A DNA stretch of 33,335 nt, taken from a virus. The notes beneath the pieces were generated by a model. The model was not told the DNA's origin. It searched no databases and saw nothing but the letters and a program-made list of their open reading frames with translations. Position numbers and translations under genes: made by a program. The DNA lies in IMG/VR virus record IMGVR_UViG_3300024262_000139, positions 1 through 33,335 of that record, one strand, 5' to 3'. Of the stretch, positions 7,839 through 15,180 are shown one piece after another (position 1 is the first letter of the stretch; each line of letters opens with the position of its first letter).

Positions 7839-8768
7839 TTAATTGAATAAATCTTTTGAATCTGGAATATCCGATGAATCATATAGATCGTCGCCAAATC
7901 CAGAGTCAATGTATTTCTGAACAATTTTTCTGACAAATGATCGTTCCGAATCTACACCACCATCACCGTCAAATTCTGGATAAATCATCGCCTCTGATAT
8001 TTCAGATAATGAAAATCCGTCCAATGCCATTTCACCCATTTCAACAGCAAATCGTGTTGATAGAAAATTTGAAAGTTCTCCTTCTTCATTAAATGCATTT
8101 ACTCTGGTAGCCGATGTAATCTCACAAATTACTTCCAATAATTGTTGGTCTGCCTCTGGATACAATTGTTTCAAAAGTTCATATTCTTGTCGTGAATTTA
8201 ACAAATCAATTTCAACCTTTTGAAAACGATCTGAAAGCGCCCTATCCATTTGTCTGGTTGCCGTGTATTCCGACCCAATGTTTGCAGTTGCAATGAATGT
8301 AACCCCATCTGCCACTTTGATTGTTTCATGGTCATTCTTTTCATCCAATCGGATGTATCTTTGCCCATCCAACACAGGCATCAAAATGTTATGTGCCTCA
8401 GGGTGAGCACGAGATAACTCGTCTAAAAGAATAATTGAGTTTTCAGTTCGTATTGCCTGAATGAATAAAGACTCCGAGAAGTATGTTCCTTTGTCTTTGT
8501 CAAAATGAGTGTTCCCGATCAGAGTTGATCTTGGGTCTTGAGAGGCACCCAAATTAATTTTGAAAAATTTATCACCACGGCCAAGAGACTCGGCGAGACA
8601 TTCAGCAGCTAATGTTTTTCCACATCCAGTAGGTCCGATTAATACTATATTCTTTCCACGCAAAGCACATCGTGTCATGAGTTTCCATTTAAGTTCACTC
8701 ATAACCAGTTTAGATGGCTTGGATTTATAACAATTTTTTAATTGAGATTGTAGATTTGATTGATTCAT
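7839..8768 (-). CDS. MoxR/CobS-type AAA+ ATPase
   Basis: The 309-aa protein has Walker A GPTGCGKT at residues 45-52, Walker B SIILLDE at 111-117, a sensor-1-like VTFIATANIGSEY segment, and arginine-rich DRALSDRFQKVEID. This matches the MoxR/CobS branch of AAA+ ATPases, which act as hexamers on VWA-domain partners. The gene directly downstream encodes such a partner. In T4-like marine phages the pair is common but its substrate is unknown. Each of the two genes has its own promoter of the same class, so they can be expressed together yet independently. Length and motifs look intact. Confidence 0.88.
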   Translation of the reverse strand: MNQSNLQSQLKNCYKSKPSKLVMSELKWKLMTRCALRGKNIVLIGPTGCGKTLAAECLAESLGRGDKFFKINLGASQDPRSTLIGNTHFDKDKGTYFSESLFIQAIRTENSIILLDELSRAHPEAHNILMPVLDGQRYIRLDEKNDHETIKVADGVTFIATANIGSEYTATRQMDRALSDRFQKVEIDLLNSRQEYELLKQLYPEADQQLLEVICEITSATRVNAFNEEGELSNFLSTRFAVEMGEMALDGFSLSEISEAMIYPEFDGDGGVDSERSFVRKIVQKYIDSGFGDDLYDSSDIPDSKDLFN

Positions 8769-8775
8769 GATGTTA

Positions 8776-8804
8776 ATATTACATCACGAATTATAAAAAG
8801 TCAA
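8776..8804 (-). promoter_or_regulatory. Early promoter, leaderless spacing
   Basis: Minus strand TTGACT (8799-8804), 17-bp spacer beginning TTTTATAAT, TAATAT (8776-8781), 7 nt to the ATG at 8768. Confidence 0.8.
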
Positions 8805-8813
8805 TAGTTTTTT

Positions 8814-8847
8814 AAAAAAAATCCACCAGCGTGAGATTCTGGTGGAT
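8814..8847 (-). terminator. Rho-independent terminator of the 8.8-12.5 kb gene group
   Basis: A perfect 9-bp stem, ATCCACCAG (8821-8829) with CTGGTGGAT (8839-8847) and a 9-nt loop, is followed on the minus strand by a run of T (8814-8820). It lies about 35 nt past the stop of the 308-aa gene and just before the AAA+ promoter, separating late from early transcription. Confidence 0.88.
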
Positions 8848-8880
8848 CATAGTGCGAATTATCAGATTTCGCTTTACAAA

Positions 8881-9807
8881 TTATTTTTTCTTGGATGGTG
8901 TGTATTTCTCATCTTTACCAGCATTTTTCGCTTTACGTTCATCCTTATTGAAATCTTTCACCTTTGGAGTAGAAACTTTTGAATCTTTTCCTTTTGGAGC
9001 ATGTGAAGTTTCATGTTTTTTTGGCTTGTCAGTCATTTTGCTTGTTTTACTAGAATGACGTTTTTGCTTGGTTACAGTGTGACCATCCTTTTTAGTATCC
9101 AAATTTTTTGAATCGTGATTAGCTTTTGCGGTTTTTTTATGTTGTTCTTCACTAGCACGCTTTATAGCACCCCATACTGCATTTTCTATTTTATCCACAA
9201 GTTCATCCATTCCGATTCCTGGAATAATCTCATCTTTTGGGATGTCTTTTAAGTCTTTACCGTTAAATTCTTCTTGACGCTTTGTTTTTTTAACCTCTTC
9301 CATGTCACCAACTGTAGTTTCACATTTGCAGTCATCGTCTTTTTTCTTTTTGGCTTCCGCTAAAGTTACAGGTTTGTATTCATAGTCAGAATCCTCATTA
9401 TATGGTCGTTTTCCTTTTGCCAATGACTTACGAACATATGAACCGTCTTCATCTTCAATAATCTCTTTAAGGTCGTTTTTAATGAATTCACAAATATCCT
9501 CACATGAAACACCATTTTTGTAGATTCTATCCGAATCATGGGTGTATGCTCTGAGATCATATTTACCCATTCCTTCTTTGGCAATGTCTTTTACTGGGTA
9601 TAATTGAACATCAAATAGTTTTCCACCATGACCATCATCTAAAACGATTCTGGAAAAAGAATTGTTGATTAGAGCACGATACTCTTTGTTTAAAGTTTTG
9701 ATGGACTTATCCATTTCATCCAATTCATTGACCATTCTACGGTCTGCTGTAATTTGTTCGGAAACAAGTCTCTTAATGTGGGAACGTAATTTGTCGTGTG
9801 TTATCAT
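8881..9807 (-). CDS. Unknown protein with basic tail, candidate virion internal protein (308 aa)
   Basis: The N-terminus (THDKLRSHIKRLVSEQITAD) resembles the amphipathic, Lys-rich leader of the next three genes upstream. Residues 30-150 look globular (SRIVLDDGHGGKLFDVQLYP, then DLRAYTHDSDRIYKNG). From about 215 to the end the sequence is low complexity and rich in Lys, His, Asp and Ser, consistent with a disordered DNA- or RNA-binding tail. No family is recognised. It is the last gene of a four-gene group ending at a strong terminator, and it carries the late-type motif TATATTTATA 3 nt before its ATG. I infer a late, probably packaged protein; the cleavage motif is weaker here than in its neighbours. 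Confidence 0.65.
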   Translation of the reverse strand: MITHDKLRSHIKRLVSEQITADRRMVNELDEMDKSIKTLNKEYRALINNSFSRIVLDDGHGGKLFDVQLYPVKDIAKEGMGKYDLRAYTHDSDRIYKNGVSCEDICEFIKNDLKEIIEDEDGSYVRKSLAKGKRPYNEDSDYEYKPVTLAEAKKKKDDDCKCETTVGDMEEVKKTKRQEEFNGKDLKDIPKDEIIPGIGMDELVDKIENAVWGAIKRASEEQHKKTAKANHDSKNLDTKKDGHTVTKQKRHSSKTSKMTDKPKKHETSHAPKGKDSKVSTPKVKDFNKDERKAKNAGKDEKYTPSKKK

Positions 9808-9810
9808 GCT

Positions 9811-9820
9811 TATAAATATA
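9811..9820 (-). promoter_or_regulatory. Late-type motif TATATTTATA
   Basis: Minus strand TATATTTATA, 3 nt before the ATG at 9807. No matching -35 is seen. Taking TATATT as a -10 leaves 7 nt to the start codon. Confidence 0.6.
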
Positions 9821-9828
9821 AATATATT

Positions 9829-10107
9829 TTATTTTAGACGTTTTTGTTCTTCTAACGCTTTAAGTTTTTGGGATTTTTTCATTAGATCCTTACCAAGACC
9901 TTCAATTTCAGAAGCAGTCCAACCAGCAGCTTTTGCAGCTCCTATAATAGCAGTAGCACTTAACATACCAGCACCTTTTAGTGCAAGTTTTCCAATTCCC
10001 TTACCGACATTCTTGACACTTTTTCCTACAAATTTACCAGTGTCTTTTAAAAATCCTTCTTCAATTAAGGATTCTTTGATCAATTGTTTTAGTTCACTTT
10101 TTTTCAT
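9829..10107 (-). CDS. Candidate virion internal protein, Gly/Ala/Lys rich (92 aa)
   Basis: I place the start at the ATG at 10107 (MKKSELKQLIKESLIEEGFL) rather than the in-frame GTG at 10140, because this leader matches the neighbouring gene MTRKQLKYLIKEEI. IEE followed by G at residues 16-19 fits the T4 prohead-protease consensus (L or I, any, E, cut before A or G). After it comes a Gly-zipper-like, basic, membrane-active-looking segment (KNVGKGIGKLALKGAGMLSA). No known family is recognised. The gene follows the 631-aa gene with a small gap and no promoter of its own, so it is co-expressed. The inferred role is a packaged or ejected protein. Confidence 0.65.
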   Translation of the reverse strand: MKKSELKQLIKESLIEEGFLKDTGKFVGKSVKNVGKGIGKLALKGAGMLSATAIIGAAKAAGWTASEIEGLGKDLMKKSQKLKALEEQKRLK

Positions 10108-10126
10108 AATTTTTAAAATCATCGGA

Positions 10127-12022
10127 TCATCCCAATTCACGTGCTATGTCATTTTTAACCCATTCTAATGCTGCTTTTGTACTCTCACCATTAGTCATCT
10201 TCATCCCAGTTGTGAATGCGGAATCCATGTCATATCCAGAATTCGCCAATTTTAATTGTTCTTCAGGTGACATGGTTTTCATAATGTTTTGAAATACAGC
10301 TCCAGACGATCTACTCATGTCTTGATCAGCTAAATATTCTTGTACTTTAGGATCTAACTTGGAAACGTCACCGAAGGTTCTGGACATTCGTTGTAGTTGT
10401 TTTTCCGATAAATCGGGTTGGGATGTATTAGATCCTCCGACTTCCGTTGAATTCTTGCTAAGATCATCTCCCTTGGTATCAGGTTGCATCATGTTTCGTC
10501 CGTCTCGCATAGAAGAATTAATTTCCTTATCTGATATTTCGCCTGAGTTTATCTTATCAGCTATATCATCAATATTCGGAAGTTGATTTCCATTGGATTG
10601 TGATGAAATATAATCCATATAAGTATTCAATTTATTTTGATTTATATTCCCACCGGAAGTAATGTCATCAATTTTCAAAGAAGCTTTCATCAAATATGAT
10701 GGGGAATATTCTCCGTTTGAGTCGGATGCCATATTTAAAAATATTCTAGCTTGACTCGGAGAAATCCCTTTTTCAGACATAAATCCCAAATCATCAGCAC
10801 TAAAAGATTTAACAATTAAACCAAAATCATCATTTCCGGAATTCAACGATCCCATCATCCATTTTTTAATTTCTGGATTTTCATTGAAAAATTCAGCATC
10901 ATATCCACCGCCAGATTTAACAAATTCCGAATTAAACATTTTAGAAAAATCTTCATCCGAAATATTCATGTTTAATTCTCCTGAATAAATTCCATCGCCC
11001 CCAATAGCATCCTCTGCACCAGGAACAGACATACCATCAAATATACTACCAAAGAATTCTTTAATTCCACCGCCAACTAGTTTACCTACCAATGCAGTGA
11101 TTGCAGCTTTACCAAAGGCTTTTGCAGGTGGTTCACCAGCAAGCATACCATAAATACCTCTCATACCAATACCCATCACAATAGGAGCAGCTGGACCGGT
11201 GGCACCGGCAGCGGTTAATAACGCAACCATAGAACCGGCTATGAATGTTGCTTTACCCTTATGTTTTATCGCAACCTTGGAAAATTTATTCATTGCCTCA
11301 GCCATTCCTGGATTAGCCTTCTTAAAACGTTCTACAATTTGCTTGTATTTTTCATCAAAATTTTTCATCGGACCACTCTTTTGATAAAGAGCTTCCATTT
11401 TGTCGCCAATTTTAGTGGTTGCTTTCTGAATGATCGGCATTAATTTTTCAGCAGCTTTTTGTCTGGCAGCATCAGCAGCTTTTCCACCCAATTCACCAGC
11501 CTGTCCTAGTATGCTTTTGTCCTTTATCTCAACTTGAGTCGGACCTTTTTTCAATTCCGCTTCAACATATTTGAATAATTTTTGAAGTAATGGGTTATCC
11601 CCCATCTTATCCATATCCTTTTTATATTGTGCAGTGGCAGTTCCAACTCCCTTCTTAAAAGAGTTTAGTCGTGTATTGATCATTTTCAACTTCGCAGCTG
11701 CTTTTGGATCTGTAGATTCTTGACCTGATAAATTCTTTGCTATTTGTTTCCCGCCTTGAACAGCACCAGCTACTTTTGCTTTGGTTCTGTCAAATAAACC
11801 TTCTTCTAAAATTTTGGAATAATCTCCACAGGATAACCCATAAAATTCATTTAATAATTGGGTATCTGAATTTATGGAGTTTGACAGTTCTTCAAATAAT
11901 GGACGTAATTCATTAGCGACATCTAATATTTCACGTCTTTCCATAATAGAAAATGATGAATACGAATCACCGAGGCATTCTTTAAGTATTTTGTCTTCTG
12001 TAAGTAAATTTTTTAATTTCAT
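10127..12022 (-). CDS. Candidate large virion internal/ejected protein (631 aa)
   Basis: The N-terminus (MKLKNLLTEDKILKE) resembles T4 capsid-targeting leaders. Around residues 70-90 ILEEGLFDRTKAKVAGAVQG repeats the motif of the 151-aa protein upstream, and LEE-G fits the prohead-protease consensus. Residues of about 240-330 are strongly hydrophobic and glycine rich (FIAGSMVALLTAAGATGPAA, then GIGMRGIYGMLAG and ALVGKLVGGGIKEFFG), suggesting membrane insertion. The C-terminal half is acidic, Ser/Asn/Met rich and unrecognised. Its start overlaps the stop of the upstream gene by one base (TAATG), so translation is probably coupled. I infer a packaged protein that could enter the host membrane on DNA ejection; no homologue is recognised. 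Confidence 0.65.
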   Translation of the reverse strand: MKLKNLLTEDKILKECLGDSYSSFSIMERREILDVANELRPLFEELSNSINSDTQLLNEFYGLSCGDYSKILEEGLFDRTKAKVAGAVQGGKQIAKNLSGQESTDPKAAAKLKMINTRLNSFKKGVGTATAQYKKDMDKMGDNPLLQKLFKYVEAELKKGPTQVEIKDKSILGQAGELGGKAADAARQKAAEKLMPIIQKATTKIGDKMEALYQKSGPMKNFDEKYKQIVERFKKANPGMAEAMNKFSKVAIKHKGKATFIAGSMVALLTAAGATGPAAPIVMGIGMRGIYGMLAGEPPAKAFGKAAITALVGKLVGGGIKEFFGSIFDGMSVPGAEDAIGGDGIYSGELNMNISDEDFSKMFNSEFVKSGGGYDAEFFNENPEIKKWMMGSLNSGNDDFGLIVKSFSADDLGFMSEKGISPSQARIFLNMASDSNGEYSPSYLMKASLKIDDITSGGNINQNKLNTYMDYISSQSNGNQLPNIDDIADKINSGEISDKEINSSMRDGRNMMQPDTKGDDLSKNSTEVGGSNTSQPDLSEKQLQRMSRTFGDVSKLDPKVQEYLADQDMSRSSGAVFQNIMKTMSPEEQLKLANSGYDMDSAFTTGMKMTNGESTKAALEWVKNDIARELG

Positions 12023-12477
12023 TATTTTCCAGCCATTTTATTTTTAAGAGATTCAGATACTTTGAATATACCACCTATCATATTGGCAGTTTTTGGGTCT
12101 ATTTTGGATAATTCAGCGATAAATCCATTAAAATCTTTGCTTTTCAATCCCAATAATTTCGTAAAATCAGATTGAACTTCTCCCAACTGTTTACCAACCT
12201 TCTTCAAATATGTTCCAGTTAGTTGTTTAGCTACGGCTTTTTGTTTACCACCTGATGCACCTTGTTTCATGGCATCCTTCATGGATTGACCTTTTTCTCC
12301 TTTGCCCATGGCTTTATCTTTAACTGCACCCGCAGCTCCTTTTATACCAGAAACAGCGCCTTTGGCTTTTGCTTTCATCCTATCCAACACACCTTCATCA
12401 AGTATATCATCGGAATGGTGGATGAGTTGAAACCGAATTTCTTCTTTGATTAGGTATTTCAATTGTTTACGAGTCAT
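12022..12477 (-). CDS. Candidate virion internal protein, Gly/Lys rich (151 aa)
   Basis: The leader MTRKQLKYLIKEEI is followed at about residues 26-38 by ILDEGVLDRMKAK, in which LDE-G fits the T4-type prohead-protease site. The segment after it (AKGAVSGIKGAAGAVKDKAM) is a Gly/Ala/Lys repeat like the one in the 631-aa protein downstream. The C-terminal 60 residues look helical and soluble. The late-type motif TATATTTATA lies 3 nt before the ATG, making this the likely first gene of the four-gene late group. No database family is recognised; the structural-internal-protein assignment is inference from motif and context. Confidence 0.65.
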   Translation of the reverse strand: MTRKQLKYLIKEEIRFQLIHHSDDILDEGVLDRMKAKAKGAVSGIKGAAGAVKDKAMGKGEKGQSMKDAMKQGASGGKQKAVAKQLTGTYLKKVGKQLGEVQSDFTKLLGLKSKDFNGFIAELSKIDPKTANMIGGIFKVSESLKNKMAGK

Positions 12478-12480
12478 ACC

Positions 12481-12490
12481 TATAAATATA
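12481..12490 (-). promoter_or_regulatory. Late-type motif TATATTTATA
   Basis: Minus strand TATATTTATA, 3 nt before the ATG at 12477, in the 20-nt gap after the mom-like gene. Confidence 0.6.
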
Positions 12491-12497
12491 TATCACA

Positions 12498-13289
12498 TCA
12501 AAAAAATGTATTTTCCGACGACTGAATTATAGGTTCATATTGTTCAATTGGAAAATTAAATTCTTCTGCATTTTTTGGATATGGTAAAATTGGAGCTTTT
12601 AATTTCTTTTTAAGCTTCTTAGTTTCCCCCTTGCCAGTCAGAAAGTAGATATATCTATGTTTTGCTGGTTCTTGTTTTCTCCAAAAGGTTTGACCAACCG
12701 TTTTTCTCAAATGTTCAACATTATGACTGCCGTATTTTTCAAATACAGTTCGTGAGTGAATCCATTTATACGGATCATTCGTCAATGACAATCCGTAATT
12801 AGCCATTAGTTGTTGTTTTCCTGCTCCTTGATATAACCAGTTTGTTGCTTGGTATATTCCACCCAAATGTTGTTGGTCTGGATCAGAGTATGAAATAAGC
12901 AGCTTAACATGAGGTCTGTGTTTTTTAAGGAAATGAAAACTCTGTGAAATGCAATAACTTTCTATATTCTTTCCGAAATTATCTAAAATTGCTAACCTTG
13001 TCAATTCATACACTTCTCCCATTTCAATATTTTCACATATTGATTTAGCAGCGCTTCGCCCGACTGGATTTCCATACACCAACACCCCAATTAATTCATC
13101 ATTAACACAATCCAAAAACTTATGTTCCTTTTGAGTGGAATAAAAAATCCCAATGGCACAAGAACACATAGTCCAAGCGTGGCTATAATGATTTTTTATT
13201 ATAAAGGGTTTTGCAGTAGAGGAACTAATTTCTCTAATTGATACTCTGCTAGTATCAACATATCCTTCGGTATTTTGTATTTCTTGCAT
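12498..13289 (-). CDS. mom: Mom-like adenine modification protein
   Basis: This resembles phage Mu Mom, a GNAT-like enzyme that converts adenine in DNA to a carbamoylmethyl derivative and blocks many restriction enzymes. Matching segments are IIKNHYSHAWTMCSCAIGIF near the N-terminus, ELIGVLVYGNPVGR, VYELTRLAILDNFGKN, then LLISYSDPDQQHLGGIYQAT followed by NWLYQG. I choose the ATG at 13289; an upstream in-frame TTG at 13298 is less likely. The start lies inside the 3' end of the HNH gene (91-nt overlap, different frame). A second, frameshifted copy of the first 44 codons lies upstream at 14105-14238. No promoter of either class sits at this start, so expression may depend on the upstream transcript. 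Confidence 0.75.
   Translation of the reverse strand: MQEIQNTEGYVDTSRVSIREISSSTAKPFIIKNHYSHAWTMCSCAIGIFYSTQKEHKFLDCVNDELIGVLVYGNPVGRSAAKSICENIEMGEVYELTRLAILDNFGKNIESYCISQSFHFLKKHRPHVKLLISYSDPDQQHLGGIYQATNWLYQGAGKQQLMANYGLSLTNDPYKWIHSRTVFEKYGSHNVEHLRKTVGQTFWRKQEPAKHRYIYFLTGKGETKKLKKKLKAPILPYPKNAEEFNFPIEQYEPIIQSSENTFF
13156..13175 (-). repeat. 20-bp identity with the mom fragment (copy in intact mom)
   Basis: These 20 bases, encoding WTMCSC and the first base of the next codon, are identical to 14118-14137 in the frameshifted mom fragment. The flanking codons have diverged at many positions. Confidence 0.85.
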
Positions 13290-14056
13290 AATTTCCAATC
13301 CTTTGATTGTTTATTGTTACTTTTGGTCAATCCATGCCAACTTAATGGGGATTTACCATCAAGTTTTCGTATTTTATTAATTTTTGACATATAATTAGAA
13401 GCATGTGACCCACCAACCACTTTATAAACATTAGCAGAACTATCTTCAAATTCATAAATAAATGTCCCAGTCGTAACTTTTATATGAGATATACGTTCCC
13501 TCTTGGATTCTTTGATGTCATTATTATTTTCACAAATCAGTTTGCAAATCCACATAAAATATTCATTTGAATATGAATTCTTCATGATATTTATATCTTT
13601 GTGAATATATTGAATATTTGATATATCATATCCACGGGAAGAATCAATTCTATCAATGGAAAAATTATCACAGGTTAGTTGCATTCCTGATAAATTACAT
13701 TTATAATCTTGATTTTCAGCTAAAATGATAAGATCATCATATGATACATTGAAGTCAAAATATTTTGTATTTCTCTTTAGTTTGTTGTATTTTGAAATTG
13801 GGAAAAACAAACTTCCACCTTTCCAGTTAGGATGACCGTCTTTTGATCTATTCTTTTGACACCCACAGCTCTTAACCCTTCCGTTCAATAAATAAAATGC
13901 CACTATTTTTTTTTCAGTGCCACATTTACATTTAGTCAATATTTCAGCACCATTTTTACTTCCCAAAGATACGCTTTCATTGATCACTGTCAAATCCCCA
14001 AAGAAATCACCCTTTGAAAATTTACCTTCATATTTAGACTTTCCTTTTTTACCCAT
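13199..14056 (-). CDS. HNH homing-type endonuclease next to mom (285 aa)
   Basis: Residues 43-66 carry CKCG and SCGC, a zinc-binding pair common in phage HNH nucleases. The core is SIDRIDSSRGYDISNIQYIH (133-152) followed by INIMKN, the DRID-GY-N-N form of HNH. The C-terminal third is basic and probably binds DNA. I choose the ATG at 14056, which has the late-type motif 3 nt upstream; a GTG at 14092 is an alternative. The last 30 codons run into the mom coding region in another frame. The gene lies between a broken mom 5' copy and the intact mom gene, which points to homing into this locus. Confidence 0.85.
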   Translation of the reverse strand: MGKKGKSKYEGKFSKGDFFGDLTVINESVSLGSKNGAEILTKCKCGTEKKIVAFYLLNGRVKSCGCQKNRSKDGHPNWKGGSLFFPISKYNKLKRNTKYFDFNVSYDDLIILAENQDYKCNLSGMQLTCDNFSIDRIDSSRGYDISNIQYIHKDINIMKNSYSNEYFMWICKLICENNNDIKESKRERISHIKVTTGTFIYEFEDSSANVYKVVGGSHASNYMSKINKIRKLDGKSPLSWHGLTKSNNKQSKDWKLCKKYKIPKDMLILAEYQLEKLVPLLQNPL

Positions 14057-14059
14057 GAT

Positions 14060-14069
14060 TATAAATATA
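14060..14069 (-). promoter_or_regulatory. Late-type motif TATATTTATA before the HNH gene
   Basis: Minus strand TATATTTATA, 3 nt before the ATG at 14056. Confidence 0.6.
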
Positions 14070-14104
14070 CAACACGAATCAAAATAATACACAAATATGT
14101 TAAT

Positions 14105-14238
14105 TCATATACCGATAGCACAAGAACACATAGTCCATGCATGAGATAATGGTATTTCACAATCAAGTCTTTGGCGACTTTTGAGTTTATTTCACGAAGT
14201 GATACTCTAGATGTATCTACATAACTTTCTTCAGGCAT
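14105..14238 (-). pseudogene. mom 5' fragment, frameshifted
   Basis: The reading frame from the ATG at 14238 gives PEESYVDTSRVSLREINSKV and continues to KYHY. At about 14146 one base appears missing relative to mom. In the shifted frame the sequence continues SHAWTMCSCAIGI and stops at TGA (14105-14107). Over 41 aligned residues 32 match the intact Mom N-terminus, but the DNA has diverged apart from a 20-bp identity. It retains a full early promoter (TTGACA-17-TATATT-7-ATG). The homology ends just before the HNH gene. It is best read as the remnant of a second mom copy disrupted by, or carried with, the HNH gene. Without frame correction the ORF reads on to 14059. Confidence 0.8.
14118..14137 (-). 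repeat. 20-bp identity with intact mom (copy in fragment)
   Basis: Identical to 13156-13175. It is the only long exact match between the two mom 5' ends and lies close to the HNH gene, so it is a candidate recognition or recombination site. Confidence 0.85.
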
Positions 14239-14245
14239 ATTGCCC

Positions 14246-14274
14246 AATATATCACATTATAGTGAGTTTGTCAA
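14246..14274 (-). promoter_or_regulatory. Early promoter before the mom fragment
   Basis: Minus strand TTGACA (14269-14274), 17-bp spacer, TATATT (14246-14251), 7 nt to the ATG at 14238. The -35 box overlaps the TGA stop of the receiver gene. Confidence 0.78.
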
Positions 14275-14762
14275 ACTTTATTTTTATTGTGAAAATTATA
14301 AACTTTACGATACCGAGTTTCAACATCCTCAATATTTATTTTTTTATGATATAGTTGCTTGAAAATATCAATCATCTCAACAAATTCATGTATATCTTGT
14401 GTTTTGTCAAAAAGTAAATCAATTTTATAAGACCCCAAATGTTCTCGGATAATATCAGTCGATAAAGTATATAAAAATACATATGATTCAGTAAATAACT
14501 CTTTTACAAGAATTGACAGCATATCACCTGTAATTATAGGCATCATCCAATCAATCAAAAACAAATCAACCTTCTCTCCTTTCATTTTTTGAACGTTGGA
14601 ATATTTTAATGCTTTTTGTGGACAATTAAATGTTGAAACTTTGATACCTGTAAACGAACGTTTAATCCGTTCAATTGACAATTTCAAAACCAAAGAATCA
14701 TCATCAACAATTACAATATGATATTTCGGTGTTGAAAGTTTAGTTTTGAGGAATTTAATCAT
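14271..14762 (-). CDS. CheY-like response regulator receiver protein (163 aa)
   Basis: Receiver-domain residues are all present: acidic triplet D20-D22 in HIVIVDDDSLVL, phospho-acceptor D71 in LFLIDWMMP, a Ser/Thr switch in LYTLST (98-102), and Lys 120 in LLFDKT. A short C-terminal helix region follows, with no DNA-binding output domain. Such proteins act by phosphorylation-dependent binding to a partner. I choose the ATG at 14762, which overlaps the stop of the upstream gene by 8 nt; an in-frame ATG at 14801 would overlap more. The gene is translationally coupled to a membrane-anchored coiled-coil protein. Stand-alone receivers are unusual in phage genomes; a histidine kinase is not visible here, so the phosphodonor may be the host. 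Confidence 0.82.
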   Translation of the reverse strand: MIKFLKTKLSTPKYHIVIVDDDSLVLKLSIERIKRSFTGIKVSTFNCPQKALKYSNVQKMKGEKVDLFLIDWMMPIITGDMLSILVKELFTESYVFLYTLSTDIIREHLGSYKIDLLFDKTQDIHEFVEMIDIFKQLYHKKINIEDVETRYRKVYNFHNKNKV

Positions 14763-15141
14763 TTTTTTCTTGTCGTTGATATTCCCGAATGATTTTTTCA
14801 TATTCTCCGATTTTTTTATTAAGTTCAGCTATCTGATTTTTGTATTCTATGATCTGTTCCTTATATTCTATAATCTGAGTTTTCAACATGGAAATGTCAT
14901 CACGATACACAGATATCATATTCTGTAGTTCTTGGGTTGATTCTTGACATTTTATCAAGTCGGCACGTGTATTGGATAAATCACCGCGAACTTCGTTTCT
15001 GAATGATTCATTTGCTTTGATAATTTCAGAAAAAGCATCCGTGTTATTCTTTTTTCTGGTGCTCAAGTAAGTAAAGATGGCGGTTATAAACGCAACCGTT
15101 ATTCCACCTATTACTTGCCAGACCACTGTAGTTATTTCCAT
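14755..15141 (-). CDS. Membrane-anchored coiled-coil protein (128 aa)
   Basis: Residues 5-27 form one membrane helix (VVWQVIGGITVAFITAIFTY). From about 40 to 122 the sequence is a long charged coiled coil with a short repeat, IIEYKEQ/IIEYKNQ at about 90-103. The topology (N-terminal anchor plus long coil) would fit an i-spanin or a membrane-bound signalling partner. There is no lipoprotein partner next to it, so spanin is only one option. The gene overlaps the receiver gene by 8 nt, suggesting the two act together. A late-type TATATTTATA motif precedes the ATG, with the early-like spacer CTTTTTATAAT further upstream. Confidence 0.75.
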   Translation of the reverse strand: MEITTVVWQVIGGITVAFITAIFTYLSTRKKNNTDAFSEIIKANESFRNEVRGDLSNTRADLIKCQESTQELQNMISVYRDDISMLKTQIIEYKEQIIEYKNQIAELNKKIGEYEKIIREYQRQEKND

Positions 15142-15145
15142 TATG

Positions 15146-15155
15146 TATAAATATA
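15146..15155 (-). promoter_or_regulatory. Late-type motif TATATTTATA
   Basis: Minus strand TATATTTATA, 4 nt before the ATG at 15141. The upstream CTTTTTATAAT resembles the spacer of the early promoters, but the -35 is degenerate (ATCACT). Confidence 0.55.
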
Positions 15156-15180
15156 CACAATATTATAAAAAGTGATTTTT

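Noticed and set aside
8854-8872. Hairpin GCGAA/TTCGC near the end of the 308-aa gene
   Set aside because: The stem is only 5 bp with no T-run; the strong terminator is the adjacent 9-bp hairpin at 8821-8847.
9662-10168. Plus-strand open frame of 168 codons
   Set aside because: It spans parts of three minus-strand genes with better context, has no family resemblance and no start signal.
12498-14238. Group I or II intron in mom
   Set aside because: The downstream mom gene already encodes a complete N-terminus, so the upstream piece is a duplicate and not a first exon.
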